A stretch of DNA of 64,000 nucleotides from Acidimicrobiales bacterium (GCA_035546775.1 DASZWD010000020.1:24953-88952); one strand, 5' to 3'. Positions 52,823 through 62,663 are shown, counted from the stretch's first letter. A program made the numbers and translations. The notes: generated by a model not told the origin, from the letters alone.

Positions 52823-53644
52823 ATGGCCGACCTCCAGGCGACAATCGAGGAACTCTGGGAACGGCGCGACGAGTTGTCGCCCCAGGACACCGACGCGTTG
52901 GCGTCGGTGAGCGAAGCCATCGATCTGCTCGACAACGGCGAGGCCCGCATCGCCGAGTTGCGGGGCGACACCGTCGTCGTGCACGAATGGCTCAAGCACG
53001 CCGTCCTGCTGGTGTTCCGGCTGCGGGGGATGGAGACCGAAGAAGTCGGTCCCTTCGAGTACCACGACAAGGTGCCGCTGAAGCAGAACTACGCGGCTGC
53101 CGGTGCCCGGGTCGTGCCCGGCGGCATTGCTCGCTGGGGCAGCTATCTCGGTCCGGGCGTGATCGTGATGCCGGGCTACGTCAACATCGGTGCCCGCGTC
53201 GAAGCCGGCTCGATGGTCGACACGTGGGCGACGGTCGGCTCGTGCGCCCAGATCGGCAAGAACGTGCACCTGTCGGGAGGCGTGGGCATCGGCGGCGTCC
53301 TCGAGCCCGCGCAGGCGGCGCCGGTGATGATCGGCGACGAATCGATGATCGGCAGCCGTTCGATGATCACCCAGGGCGCGCGCGTCGGCACCGGTTGCGT
53401 GGTCGGCGAAGGCACGATCCTCAACCCGACGATCCCGGTGTTCGACGCCGAGACGGGCGACGAGGTGTCGCGGGGCGTCATCCCGGACTGGTGCGTCGCC
53501 GTGCAGAGCTGGCGCATGAAGGAGTTCGCCGGCGGCACGTTCGGCGCGCCGTGCGTCCTGATCGTCAAGCGGCTGACCGAGGGCGAGCGCCATGACAAGG
53601 CGAAGCTCAACGACGTCCTGCGCGACCACGGCGTCAGTGTCTGA
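52823..53644 (+). CDS. dapD: Tetrahydrodipicolinate N-succinyltransferase
   Basis: 273 aa. A left-handed beta-helix acyltransferase: after a helical N-terminal domain come hexapeptide repeats (G-V-I-V-M-P-G-Y-V-N-I-G-A-R-V-E-A-G-S-M and I-G-K-N-V-H-L-S-G-G-V-G-I-G-G-V-L), then the C-terminal A-V-Q-S-W-R segment. It succinylates tetrahydrodipicolinate. The presence of dapC, dapD and dapE shows use of the succinylase branch. Its end overlaps dapE by 8 bases. Confidence 0.94.
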   Translation: MADLQATIEELWERRDELSPQDTDALASVSEAIDLLDNGEARIAELRGDTVVVHEWLKHAVLLVFRLRGMETEEVGPFEYHDKVPLKQNYAAAGARVVPGGIARWGSYLGPGVIVMPGYVNIGARVEAGSMVDTWATVGSCAQIGKNVHLSGGVGIGGVLEPAQAAPVMIGDESMIGSRSMITQGARVGTGCVVGEGTILNPTIPVFDAETGDEVSRGVIPDWCVAVQSWRMKEFAGGTFGAPCVLIVKRLTEGERHDKAKLNDVLRDHGVSV

Positions 53645-54728
53645 GATACCCGACCTCCTCCAGCGCACGGCGGAATTGATCGACATCCCGTCGGTCAGTC
53701 ACGACGAGGGTGCGATCACCGAGCATCTGGCGACGTTCTTCGGCGCGCTCGACGGCTTCAGCGTCGACCGCGTCGGGATGAACCTCGTGGCGCGCACCAA
53801 CCTCGGAAAGCCGCAGCGTTTGGTGCTGGCCGGCCACACCGACACCGTGCCGGTCAACGACAACGCCACGGCGCGGCGCGACGGCGACACGCTCTACGGG
53901 CTGGGCGCGTCCGACATGAAGAGCGGCCTCGCGGTGTTCGTCGAACTGGCCGCCGCGATCAGCCGCGGCGACGTCACCCCGGCGTGCGACCTCACCTTCG
54001 TGTTCTACGCGTGCGAAGAGGTCGCCCGCGAGCACAACGGGCTGCTCGAACTGTTCGCGTCGCGGCCGGATCTGACGGCGTGCGACGCCGCCATCCTCGG
54101 CGAGCCGACCGACGCCTGGATCGAGGCCGGCTGTCAGGGAGCGTTCTCCGTCGAGTTGACCTTCGTCGGGGCGCGGGCCCACAGCGCCCGGCCTTGGACC
54201 GGGGTCAACGCCATCCATCGCGCCGGCGTCGCCATCGACCGCGTGCGCGAGTGGCCCGGGCGCCAGCCGGTGATCGACGGCTGCGAGTACCGCGAGGCCA
54301 TGCAGGTCGTGCTCGTCCATGGGGGCGTCGCCCGCAACGTCGTGCCTGACCACTGCGTCGTGACGATCAACCATCGCTTCGCCCCGGACCACTCGCTCGA
54401 CGACGCCCGCGCGGCGGTGCGCGCCGTCGTCGGCGACGCCTTCGACGAAGGCAACGGTGACAGTTGGCACGAAATCGACGTGTCGATCGCCGCGCCGCCG
54501 GCGCTCGGTCACCCGCTGTTGAAGTCGCTCGTCGAGCGGTCCGGCCGGGCGCCGCGGGCCAAGCTCGGTTGGACCGACGTCGCCTTCTTCGCCGAACAGG
54601 CGATTCCGGCGGCCAACTTCGGCCCCGGTGACCCGCTGCTGGCCCACACGCAGGGCGAATTCGTCACCAAGAGCCAGCTGGACGCCGCCTGGAAGACGCT
54701 CGTCGGGGTCGTGGCCGCCGGGGCGTGA
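53637..54728 (+). CDS. dapE: Succinyl-diaminopimelate desuccinylase
   Basis: 363 aa from GTG at 53637; the in-frame ATG at 53592 lies 53 bases inside dapD. M20 metallopeptidase motifs: A-G-H-T-D-T-V-P (near 65), G-A-S-D-M-K-S-G (near 90), the catalytic C-E-E-V-A (near 128) and G-E-P-T-D. The dimerisation domain sits in the middle. It releases succinate to give LL-diaminopimelate, the DapF substrate. It closes the dapC-dapD-dapE group. Confidence 0.92.
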   Translation: MSEIPDLLQRTAELIDIPSVSHDEGAITEHLATFFGALDGFSVDRVGMNLVARTNLGKPQRLVLAGHTDTVPVNDNATARRDGDTLYGLGASDMKSGLAVFVELAAAISRGDVTPACDLTFVFYACEEVAREHNGLLELFASRPDLTACDAAILGEPTDAWIEAGCQGAFSVELTFVGARAHSARPWTGVNAIHRAGVAIDRVREWPGRQPVIDGCEYREAMQVVLVHGGVARNVVPDHCVVTINHRFAPDHSLDDARAAVRAVVGDAFDEGNGDSWHEIDVSIAAPPALGHPLLKSLVERSGRAPRAKLGWTDVAFFAEQAIPAANFGPGDPLLAHTQGEFVTKSQLDAAWKTLVGVVAAGA

Positions 54729-54767
54729 TGTTTGCTGCGGCTCCTGCCGTGGCACGATGTTGCGATC

Positions 54768-56174
54768 ATGCGGACCTCCCTGCGGCTCCTTGTCGCGCTC
54801 GCGCTCGCCCTCGCTGTGGCCGGTATGCGGCCGGCATCGGCGGCGGACGACCCGTATGGCAACCTCCAGTGGAACCTCAGCCAGATCCACGCACCGGCCG
54901 CTTGGCCGGTTTCGACGGGCGCCGGCGTCAAGATCGGCATCGTCGACTCGGGCGTCAACCGGAACCACGAGGATCTAGCCGGCAAGGTCGTCGCCGCGGC
55001 GACCTGCGTCGGGACATCGGGCAACGTGGACAAGTGCACTGGCGGCACCAACCCCGGCCCGAACGACGGTAACGACGTCAACGGCCACGGCACCCACGTC
55101 GCCGGCATCGCCGCCGCGGTCACGGGCAACGGGACCGGTGTCGCCGGTGTCGCTCCCGACGCCCAGCTCATCGTCGCCCGCGCCTTCGCGCCGTCGTCGG
55201 ACGGCACCGAGCCCACGGCCAACCTCGACGACGTGAAGGCGGCGATCGAGTGGGTCGTCGCGCAGGGCGCCCAGATCGTGAACCTCAGCGTGGGCGTCGA
55301 GAGTTCCGGCGTGTGTCTGCTGTGCGGGTCGAACACGTCGAATCCACTCGGTCCCGTCGTCGAAGAAGCGTGGCAGCGCGGCGCACTGCCGGTGATCGCG
55401 TCGGGCAACAACAACCAGCAGCTCTTCGGCGGCGCCAGCGGCGGCTACTCGAAGCTCGACGCCATCGTTGTGGGCGCCACTGCACCAGACGGCAGTGTCG
55501 AGCCGTATTCGAGCGCCATCGGCAGCGCCAAGTGGGGCATCGTGGCCCCGGGTGGCGACGCGGCGGACCCCCAGGGTCTGTGCAATCAACAGTCGCCCAG
55601 CTGCGGCATGGTGCTGTCGACCTACGCGGGCACAGGGTGCAAACCGACCGACGCGCCGAACTGCTACGCCTACTTGGCGGGTACGTCGATGGCGACGCCG
55701 CACGTGAGCGGTGTCGCGGCGTTGTTGTTCGCCCACGGGCTGTCGCGCCAAGAGGTCGTCGACACGTTGCTGGCGACGGCTGACCCGATGGATTGCGGCA
55801 CGAACTGCGCCGGGCGCCTCAACGCGTCGCGCGCCCTCGGGGCGGTGCCGAACGACACGGGCGACGACGGCGGCAGCAGCAGCGGTTCGCACACGACGAC
55901 GACCGCCAAAAAGTCGACCCCGTCGAGCAGCGGTGACTCGAAGGCGGCGACCACTACTACGCCCACGACGTCGCCGTTCATCTTCAACAAGGAACACCCG
56001 AGCGACCCCAGCACGACGTTCCGGCGGCCCCAGGGGGCGATCGTGTTGCGTTCGACGCCCGCCGACAGCAACGGCGTGCCCGTGCTCGTAGGACTCGCCG
56101 GCATCGTTTCCCTCGCCGGCGCGGCGCTGGCGATGAGTTACAACCTGCGCAGGACGCTGACGACCTTGCCGTAG
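54768..56174 (+). CDS. Subtilisin-like (S8) serine protease, membrane-anchored
   Basis: 468 aa from ATG at 54768 (TTG at 54732 is less likely). The signal peptide spans 1-25. The S8 triad is Asp60 (I-V-D-S-G), His107 (N-G-H-G-T-H-V-A-G) and Ser in G-T-S-M-A-T-P-H near 305. Six or more cysteines suggest disulfides. A Ser/Thr-rich linker (about 360-410) precedes a single membrane span near the end, followed by a short Arg-containing tail. This layout recalls mycosins, although no ESX genes are nearby. The 3' end overlaps lexA by 37 bases. Confidence 0.88.
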   Translation: MRTSLRLLVALALALAVAGMRPASAADDPYGNLQWNLSQIHAPAAWPVSTGAGVKIGIVDSGVNRNHEDLAGKVVAAATCVGTSGNVDKCTGGTNPGPNDGNDVNGHGTHVAGIAAAVTGNGTGVAGVAPDAQLIVARAFAPSSDGTEPTANLDDVKAAIEWVVAQGAQIVNLSVGVESSGVCLLCGSNTSNPLGPVVEEAWQRGALPVIASGNNNQQLFGGASGGYSKLDAIVVGATAPDGSVEPYSSAIGSAKWGIVAPGGDAADPQGLCNQQSPSCGMVLSTYAGTGCKPTDAPNCYAYLAGTSMATPHVSGVAALLFAHGLSRQEVVDTLLATADPMDCGTNCAGRLNASRALGAVPNDTGDDGGSSSGSHTTTTAKKSTPSSSGDSKAATTTTPTTSPFIFNKEHPSDPSTTFRRPQGAIVLRSTPADSNGVPVLVGLAGIVSLAGAALAMSYNLRRTLTTLP

Positions 56175-56770
56175 ACCACAACCTCGCCGGGCCCGAACAC
56201 CATCGGCTTGAGGCGCGGGTTGGCGGGTTCGAGGGTGATCGTCGAACCCTTCTTGCGGAAGGTCTTCACCGTGGCTTCGCCGCCCGGGATGCCGGCCACG
56301 ACGATGTCGCCGTTGCGGGCTTCGGGTTGGCTGCGCACCACGACGTAGTCGCCGTCGAGGATGGCGGCGTCGATCATCGAATCGCCGCGGACGCGCAGCA
56401 CGAACGCCGCGTCGGTGCCGGTGAAGTCTTCGGGGAGGGGGAGCAGTTCCTCGACGCGCTCATCGGCGAGCACGCCGGTGCCGGCGGCGACGTCGCCCAC
56501 CAGCGGCAGGTGACGCACGCGCGCCTTTTCGACCTGCTGCTCGGAATTGGGGTCGAAGCGCACCTCGAGGGCGCGCGGCTTGGTGGGGTCGCGCCGCAGG
56601 AAACCTTGCTTTTGGAGCGTGTTGAGGTGGGCGTGCACCGACGACGACGACGTGAGGCCAACCGCCTCGCCGATCTCGCGCACCGACGGCGGGTAGCCGC
56701 GATCGCGTAGGGACGCCTCGATGACCTCGAGGATCTGGCGCCGCTTGCCCGTGAGCACCTGCTCCGACAT
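56138..56770 (-). CDS. lexA: SOS repressor LexA
   Basis: 210 aa from ATG at 56770. The N-terminal winged helix has P-S-V-R-E-I-G-E-A-V-G-L-T-S-S-S-S-V-H. The C-terminal S24 domain has the cleavage bond Ala96-Gly97, catalytic Ser131 (G-D-S-M-I-D) and Lys169, 38 residues apart as usual. It represses DNA-damage genes until RecA filaments trigger self-cleavage. A LexA box lies 14 bases upstream of the start, so it autoregulates. It converges on the S8 protease gene. Confidence 0.96.
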   Translation of the reverse strand: MSEQVLTGKRRQILEVIEASLRDRGYPPSVREIGEAVGLTSSSSVHAHLNTLQKQGFLRRDPTKPRALEVRFDPNSEQQVEKARVRHLPLVGDVAAGTGVLADERVEELLPLPEDFTGTDAAFVLRVRGDSMIDAAILDGDYVVVRSQPEARNGDIVVAGIPGGEATVKTFRKKGSTITLEPANPRLKPMVFGPGEVVVYGKVVSVLRRL

Positions 56771-56783
56771 CTACTCCACCTCC

Positions 56784-56795
56784 GAACGTGTGTTC
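56784..56795. promoter_or_regulatory. LexA box at the lexA promoter
   Basis: GAAC-GTGT-GTTC, 14 bases before the lexA ATG on the minus strand. It matches the actinobacterial consensus exactly in its two half-sites and would give autorepression. Confidence 0.85.
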
Positions 56796-56848
56796 AGGCA
56801 CGGTACCGACGCCGCGGCGCTATTGCAAACACCCGTTCGATATCGCCC

Positions 56849-56876
56849 ATTGACAACGAACGCGTGTTCGGTATCG
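56849..56876 (+). promoter_or_regulatory. SOS promoter of the LysM gene with internal LexA box
   Basis: TTGACA (56849-56854), 16 bases and TATCGT (56871-56876). The spacer carries GAAC-GCGT-GTTC (56857-56868), so LexA would bind between the -35 and -10, the same layout as at recA. Confidence 0.85.
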
Positions 56877-56885
56877 TGGGAGGTC

Positions 56886-56897
56886 GAACGGCTGTTC
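56886..56897. promoter_or_regulatory. Second LexA box in the LysM-gene promoter
   Basis: GAAC-GGCT-GTTC, just downstream of the predicted transcription start near 56883. Two boxes on one promoter suggest tight repression, as expected for a division inhibitor. Confidence 0.85.
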
Positions 56898-56967
56898 GGT
56901 TTCCTTCCGGAAGTCGTTACACCCCTTCTGTACAACGTCCCCCATGAACGCACGACAGGAGCTCCCG

Positions 56968-57351
56968 ATGCAGGCGACGATTCCTCTCCAGTACCGCCCG
57001 GCACGCGGCGCGACGGTCCGCCGCCGCCCGTCCGCCGCGGTCTATCGCCGCCGCCGCCTCGCCGTGTTGCTGTCTGCGGCAGCCATCGTCGCCCTCACGG
57101 TGATCGGGCTGCATCGGCTGACCGGCTCGTCCGGCGACGGTCCCCTCACCGGCGCCGGACAGCCGGTGAGCGTCCTGCACGCGTCGCTCGTCACCAGCAC
57201 GCGCGTCATCGTGCAGCCGGGCGACACGCTGTGGACCATCGCTCGCCGGGTGCAGCCGACCGGCGACGTCCGCCCGCTGGTGGCCAGCATCGAGGCCAAG
57301 CGGCACGGCCAGCCGCTGCAGGTGGGGGAGACGATCCAACTCCACAGGTAG
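56968..57351 (+). CDS. LysM protein, candidate SOS cell-division inhibitor
   Basis: 127 aa from ATG at 56968, which has AGGAG six bases upstream; an earlier ATG at 56944 has no ribosome-binding site. Residues 1-30 are basic, about 31-50 form one membrane span, and the C-terminal ~55 residues are a LysM peptidoglycan-binding domain (V-Q-P-G-D-T-L-W-T-I-A). The lexA-LysM-nrdR order equals that of mycobacteria (Rv2719c position) and Bacillus YneA, whose products delay division during DNA damage. The function is inferred from order, domain and LexA boxes. Confidence 0.85.
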   Translation: MQATIPLQYRPARGATVRRRPSAAVYRRRRLAVLLSAAAIVALTVIGLHRLTGSSGDGPLTGAGQPVSVLHASLVTSTRVIVQPGDTLWTIARRVQPTGDVRPLVASIEAKRHGQPLQVGETIQLHR

Positions 57352-57354
57352 CCT
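57349..57354 (+). promoter_or_regulatory. TAGCCT -10-like element before nrdR
   Basis: Overlaps the LysM-gene stop codon (TAG at 57349-57351) and lies 6 bases before the nrdR GTG. It fits the leaderless pattern. Confidence 0.4.
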
Positions 57355-57360
57355 GGCGAT

Positions 57361-57843
57361 GTGCGTTGCCCGCATTGCTCGGCCGATGACGACAAGGTCA
57401 TCGACTCGCGCGGAGCCGAAGACGGCAGCGCCATTCGCCGGCGCCGGGAGTGCCTGGCGTGCGGCCGTCGCTTTACTACCTTCGAGCGGGTCGAAGAAGT
57501 GCCGCTCGTCGTCGTAAAGCGATCAGGGGCGATCGTGCCGTTCGACCGCGCCCGCATCGTCGCCGGCATCCGCGCGGCTGCCAAGAACCGCCCGATCTCC
57601 GAAGACCAGATGGAGGCGCTGGCCTTCGAGGTCGAGGAGCAGTCGCGCCTCGTGAGCGGTGAGGTCGACACCGAGTCCATCGGCCTGGCGGTGCTCGAGG
57701 GCCTCCGGCGACTCGACCAAGTGGCCTACGTGCGTTTCGCCAGCGTTTACAAGGGGTTTGACGACGCCGATGACTTCCTCGCCGAAGTGCGGGCGCTCAC
57801 CAAGGAGAGCGAGCCCAAAGCGCCGCGACGCGTAGGTGAATAA
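57361..57843 (+). CDS. nrdR: Ribonucleotide reductase regulator NrdR
   Basis: 160 aa from GTG. The N-terminal zinc ribbon M-R-C-P-H-C (Cys3, Cys6) with C-L-A-C-G-R-R-F-T-T-F-E-R is followed by an ATP-cone (about 49-139: V-V-K-R-S-G, D-R-A-R-I). NrdR represses ribonucleotide reductase genes depending on dATP. The reductase itself is not in the window, although nrd genes often follow nrdR. Confidence 0.95.
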   Translation: MRCPHCSADDDKVIDSRGAEDGSAIRRRRECLACGRRFTTFERVEEVPLVVVKRSGAIVPFDRARIVAGIRAAAKNRPISEDQMEALAFEVEEQSRLVSGEVDTESIGLAVLEGLRRLDQVAYVRFASVYKGFDDADDFLAEVRALTKESEPKAPRRVGE

Positions 57844-57858
57844 CCGAAAGGAGCTTTT

Positions 57859-58887
57859 GTGCGACTAGGCGTGCTCACCGGCGGTGGAGACTGCCCCGGC
57901 CTCAATGCAGTGATCCGTGCTGTCGTCCGCAAGGGCGAGAAGCATTTCGGCGACGAGATCGTCGGCTTCCTCGACGGCTGGCGCGGTCTCATGGAGGACC
58001 AGACGAAGCCGCTGTCGATCGAGGCGTGCCGCGGCATCCTGCCCCGCGGCGGCACGATCATCGGCTCGAGTCGCACCAATCCGTCGGCCACCGAGGGTGG
58101 ACCCGAAAAATGCCAGGAGACGCTCGCCCGCCACGGCATCGACGCTTTGATCGCCATCGGTGGCGAAGACACCCTGGGCATGGCGCAACGGCTCACCGAC
58201 GCCGGCTCGCCGGTCGTCGGCGTGCCGAAGACGATCGACAACGACCTGTCGGCCACCGAGTTCACCTTCGGCTTCCAGACGGCGGTCCAGATCGCCACCG
58301 ACGCCATCGACCGCCTCCACACCACCGCCGAGTCCCACGACCGGGTCATGGTCTGCGAGGTGATGGGCCGCCACGCCGGCTGGATCGCCACCTACGCCGG
58401 CATGGCCGGCGGCGCCGACGTCATCCTCATCCCCGAGGAGCCGTTCGACGTCGACGACGTCTGCGAACGGATCCGCCACCGCCACCGCCGGGGCGCCCGG
58501 TTCTCGATCGTGGTGGTGGCCGAGGGCGCCGTCCCGAAAGAGGGCACGATGGCCACCCAGGACAACGAGGTCGACCAGTTCGGCCACGTCCGGCTCGGAG
58601 GCATCGGCACGATCCTCCAGACCGAGATCGAGGGCCGGACGGGGTTCGAGACCCGGGTCACGATCCTCGGCCACATCCAGCGGGGCGGGACGCCGACCGC
58701 CTACGACCGGGTGCTGGCCACCCGCTTCGGGGTGGAGGCGATGGACGCCGTCCACCAGGGGGACTTCGGCACCATGGTCGCCCTCCAGGGTGCCCAGATC
58801 GTCCGGGTGCCGCTGGCCGACGCGGTCCGGGAGCTGAAGACCGTCGACCGCCGGATCTACGAGGCGGCCAGCGTCTTCTTCGGTTAA
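57859..58887 (+). CDS. pfkA: 6-phosphofructokinase (likely PPi-type), codon-usage break inside
   Basis: 342 aa from GTG with AAAGGAG upstream. Motifs: L-T-G-G-G-D-C-P-G-L-N at the start, G-G-E-D-T near 102 and P-K-T-I-D-N-D near 124. Asp in G-G-E-D-T and Lys in P-K-T-I-D-N-D are the form seen in pyrophosphate-linked or group III actinobacterial enzymes; ATP enzymes usually have Gly at the Asp position. It phosphorylates fructose-6-phosphate. Arginine codons shift from CGC/CGT/CGA (8 of 8 up to residue 90) to mostly CGG after residue 160, so the gene may be a splice of two genomes near 58.2-58.35 kb. Confidence 0.88.
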   Translation: MRLGVLTGGGDCPGLNAVIRAVVRKGEKHFGDEIVGFLDGWRGLMEDQTKPLSIEACRGILPRGGTIIGSSRTNPSATEGGPEKCQETLARHGIDALIAIGGEDTLGMAQRLTDAGSPVVGVPKTIDNDLSATEFTFGFQTAVQIATDAIDRLHTTAESHDRVMVCEVMGRHAGWIATYAGMAGGADVILIPEEPFDVDDVCERIRHRHRRGARFSIVVVAEGAVPKEGTMATQDNEVDQFGHVRLGGIGTILQTEIEGRTGFETRVTILGHIQRGGTPTAYDRVLATRFGVEAMDAVHQGDFGTMVALQGAQIVRVPLADAVRELKTVDRRIYEAASVFFG

Positions 58888-59018
58888 CGCCCGCTTAACC
58901 TTCGAAGAGGATTCGGCCCGGTGGCCGTCTAACCATTGCCACCGTACGTGGTTTTTGGCGGTTTAGGCGCCCATTGATCCGGTGCCGGGCGCCCCCCGAT
59001 CACGCTGGGAAAGGAACC

Positions 59019-60671
59019 GTGGGCCAACCTCGTGGCCTGGCGCGCCGTCGCGCCCGGCTGTCTCCCTCGCGCATCGCCCTGGGCCTCGCCATGGTGGTCA
59101 TCGCCACCGGGCTGCGACTCGGAGTGAACCCGGGTCCGGTCTGGGCCGGTGTCCCCGTCTCGGGGGCCCTCCATCCGGTGGGTGACGCCACCGTGTCGGA
59201 GAAGGCCCCGACGAAGAACTTCGGCACCGCCACCATTCTGTCGGCCGACACCAAGCCCCACCTGGAGTCGTACCTCCACTTCGTGGTCCCGCCCGGGGCC
59301 ACCGGCCCGGCCCGCCTCCGGCTCTACGTCACCGACGGCAGCAAGACGGGCCCGAGCGTCCGCCTCTACAACGGGGTGCTGAACGAGTCCACCGTGACCT
59401 GGAAGACCCGGGTGAAGCCCCTGGTCGGCACCAAGGTCACCAGCGGGACCCTCAAAGCCGGGACGTGGGCCGAGTGGGACGTGAGCGGCCTCGTGACCGG
59501 GCCCGGCGACGTGACGCTGGCGCTGGTCGGCGCGGCCACCGACGGCTCGGAGTTCGGCTCCCGGGAGTCGGCTCACCAGCCGGAGCTGGTGATGGGCCAG
59601 ACCCCAGTCTCGACCACCACGACGACGACCTCGACGTCGACGTCCACGAGCACCTCGACGTCGACCACCACGACCACCACGACCGTGGCGTCCCCGACCA
59701 CGACGTCGACCGGGCCGCCGACGACCACCACGACCGACCCCGGAACGCCGCCCGCCTGCCTGCCCCGCTGGGGTCAGGCGGCGCCGATCGGCGCCCTGGC
59801 CCACGGCATCAGCGAGATGTCGGGCATGGTGGCCAGCCCCAACCACCCCGACTGGGCCTGGGGGATCCGCGATTCGGGCAACGCCCCGTCGCTGTGGGCC
59901 ATGAGGCCCCGGGCCGACGGCACCGTCGACACCCAGGAGTACCGGGCCTCCACCGTCCGCAACTCCGACTGGGAGGACATCGCCTTCACGCCGGGCTTCG
60001 CCCCCGGCTCGGGCCTGATCTGGGTGCTGGAGAACGTCGGGAACAGCGCCAGCGGGAACCGGTGGATCTACCAGTTCGAGGAGCCGGACCCCGACAACCC
60101 GCCGCCGCCTCCGCCGACCACGACCACGACGACCACGACGACGCTGCCCGGCGATCCGGGGACCCCGCTCGACGACACCACCAGCTCCACGACGACGCTG
60201 TCGCCGCCGCCCCCGCCCCCCACCGGGCCGGCCACCCTCGTCGGCGCCTACCAGTGGGCCTATCCCGACCAGCAGGTGAACACCGAGACGATGTTCACCT
60301 TCGACGGGAACCTGGCGGTGGTGTCGAAGACGTCGCCGCCCCGGGTCTACCAGTTCGACGGGCCGCTGCTGCCGTTCATCGTCAACGTCCCGAGGTTCGT
60401 GGGCTCCCTGCCGGTCGGGAGTCTCCCGTCGATCGCCGCCATCTCCTCCGACCAGCGGACCCTGGCCATCGCCAACCACTCCAAGGTCGACGTGTTCGAG
60501 AACCGCCACGACGTCCACGACCTGGCCGCCCTGATCTCCAACCCGGTGTTCCACCAGAACATGGCCTCGGACAACCGGGAGGGCGGCACGTTCTTCCCCT
60601 ACGGGAGCTGCGACCTGGTCCTGGTGGCCGAGAGCAAGACCCTCTGGGAGCTCACGCACTCGGGAGGCTGA
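59019..60671 (+). CDS. Secreted DNRLRE/CBM96-domain protein with Thr-rich linkers
   Basis: 550 aa from GTG at 59019 with AAAGGA upstream; the open frame from 58974 lacks support. A signal peptide is followed by a CBM96-like (DNRLRE) beta domain (about 45-190: V-G-D-A-T-V-S-E-K, W-x-V-x-x-L-V). A Thr-rich linker (about 190-245) and a second Thr/Pro-rich linker (about 360-410) separate parts of a C-terminal beta-propeller-like region with W-G-I-R-D-S-G-N and D-W-E-D-I-A segments. It is probably exported and glycosylated. The function is unknown; codon use is the CGG-rich type. Confidence 0.75.
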   Translation: MGQPRGLARRRARLSPSRIALGLAMVVIATGLRLGVNPGPVWAGVPVSGALHPVGDATVSEKAPTKNFGTATILSADTKPHLESYLHFVVPPGATGPARLRLYVTDGSKTGPSVRLYNGVLNESTVTWKTRVKPLVGTKVTSGTLKAGTWAEWDVSGLVTGPGDVTLALVGAATDGSEFGSRESAHQPELVMGQTPVSTTTTTTSTSTSTSTSTSTTTTTTTVASPTTTSTGPPTTTTTDPGTPPACLPRWGQAAPIGALAHGISEMSGMVASPNHPDWAWGIRDSGNAPSLWAMRPRADGTVDTQEYRASTVRNSDWEDIAFTPGFAPGSGLIWVLENVGNSASGNRWIYQFEEPDPDNPPPPPPTTTTTTTTTLPGDPGTPLDDTTSSTTTLSPPPPPPTGPATLVGAYQWAYPDQQVNTETMFTFDGNLAVVSKTSPPRVYQFDGPLLPFIVNVPRFVGSLPVGSLPSIAAISSDQRTLAIANHSKVDVFENRHDVHDLAALISNPVFHQNMASDNREGGTFFPYGSCDLVLVAESKTLWELTHSGG

Positions 60672-60720
60672 CCGGCCTCCCGGGAGGCCCGCCCCAGGGC
60701 CGGGCGGCCCGCCGGGTCAC

Positions 60721-60726
60721 TAGCAT
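60721..60726 (+). promoter_or_regulatory. TAGCAT -10-like element before tesB
   Basis: Seven bases before the GTG start; leaderless spacing. No clear -35. Confidence 0.35.
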
Positions 60727-60733
60727 CCCGGCG

Positions 60734-61600
60734 GTGAACGCGCTCGACGAGCTCATCGCCCTGCTCGACCTCGCACCGCTCGAGGTCAACCTCTTCCGGG
60801 GGGTGAGCTGGAAGGACGACCGGCCCCGGGTCTTCGGCGGCCAGGTCGCCGGCCAGGCGCTGGTGGCCGCCGGCCGCACCGTGGACCCGGAGCAGAAGTG
60901 CCACTCGCTGCACGCCTACTTCCTGCGGCCCGGGGACCCGACGATCCCCATCATCTACGAGGTCGACCGCATCCGGGACGGGCGGTCGTTCACCACCCGG
61001 CGGGTGGTCGCCATCCAGCGGGGCGAGGCGATCTTCAACCTCCAGGCGTCGTTCCACCGGGCCGAGGAGGGTTTCGACCACCAGGTGGAGATGCCCGAGG
61101 TGCCCGATCCCGAGACCCTGCCCCGGGCCGACGAGATCGAGCCGCCCCGGCCCGGCCGGCTGTGGGACCGCCAGCCCGGCGACATGCGCTACGTCACCGG
61201 TCCGCCGTGGGACCGGGAGGTGTCCCCGGAGGCCCGCCAGCTGGTGTGGATCCGGGCCGACGGGACCTTGCCCGACGACCCGCTGCTCCACACCTGCGTC
61301 GTGGCCTACGCCTCGGACTACACGCTGCTCGGATCGTCGCTCGTCCCCCACGGCGTGACCTACTTCGGCGACGACGTGATGATGGCCAGCCTCGACCACG
61401 CCATGTGGTTCCACCGCCCGTTCCGGGCCGACGAGTGGCTCCTCTACAGCCAGATGAGCCCCTCGGCCTCCGGCGCCCGGGGCCTGGCCTACGGTGGGAT
61501 CTTCCGCCGGGACGGCACGCTGGTGGTGTCGGTGGTCCAGGAGGGGCTGATCCGGCCGATCCGTGATCCCTCCCGGCTGACGCACTTCTACCGGTCCTGA
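60734..61600 (+). CDS. tesB: Acyl-CoA thioesterase II (TesB)
   Basis: 288 aa from GTG at 60734; the long frame from 59465 passes antisense-like through the preceding gene in another frame and is rejected. A double hotdog with [12 protein letters not shown] near 38, the [11 protein letters not shown] motif near 58-68 and the C-terminal [13 protein letters not shown] segment. It hydrolyses medium- and long-chain acyl-CoA. The gene is CGG-rich, unlike genes before 58 kb. Confidence 0.92.
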   Translation: MNALDELIALLDLAPLEVNLFRGVSWKDDRPRVFGGQVAGQALVAAGRTVDPEQKCHSLHAYFLRPGDPTIPIIYEVDRIRDGRSFTTRRVVAIQRGEAIFNLQASFHRAEEGFDHQVEMPEVPDPETLPRADEIEPPRPGRLWDRQPGDMRYVTGPPWDREVSPEARQLVWIRADGTLPDDPLLHTCVVAYASDYTLLGSSLVPHGVTYFGDDVMMASLDHAMWFHRPFRADEWLLYSQMSPSASGARGLAYGGIFRRDGTLVVSVVQEGLIRPIRDPSRLTHFYRS

Positions 61601-61626
61601 CGGGCCCACAGGAAGGAACGCTGCCG

Positions 61627-62655
<1,029 letters not shown>

Positions 62656-62663
62656 CGCCGGCG

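Noticed and set aside
58939..58956. Hairpin plus T-run after pfkA as a terminator
   Set aside because: Only four base pairs before T5; too weak to call.
59620..59750. Short-period repeats suggesting a CRISPR or satellite
   Set aside because: They are ACC/ACG threonine codons of a linker, with no regular spacers.
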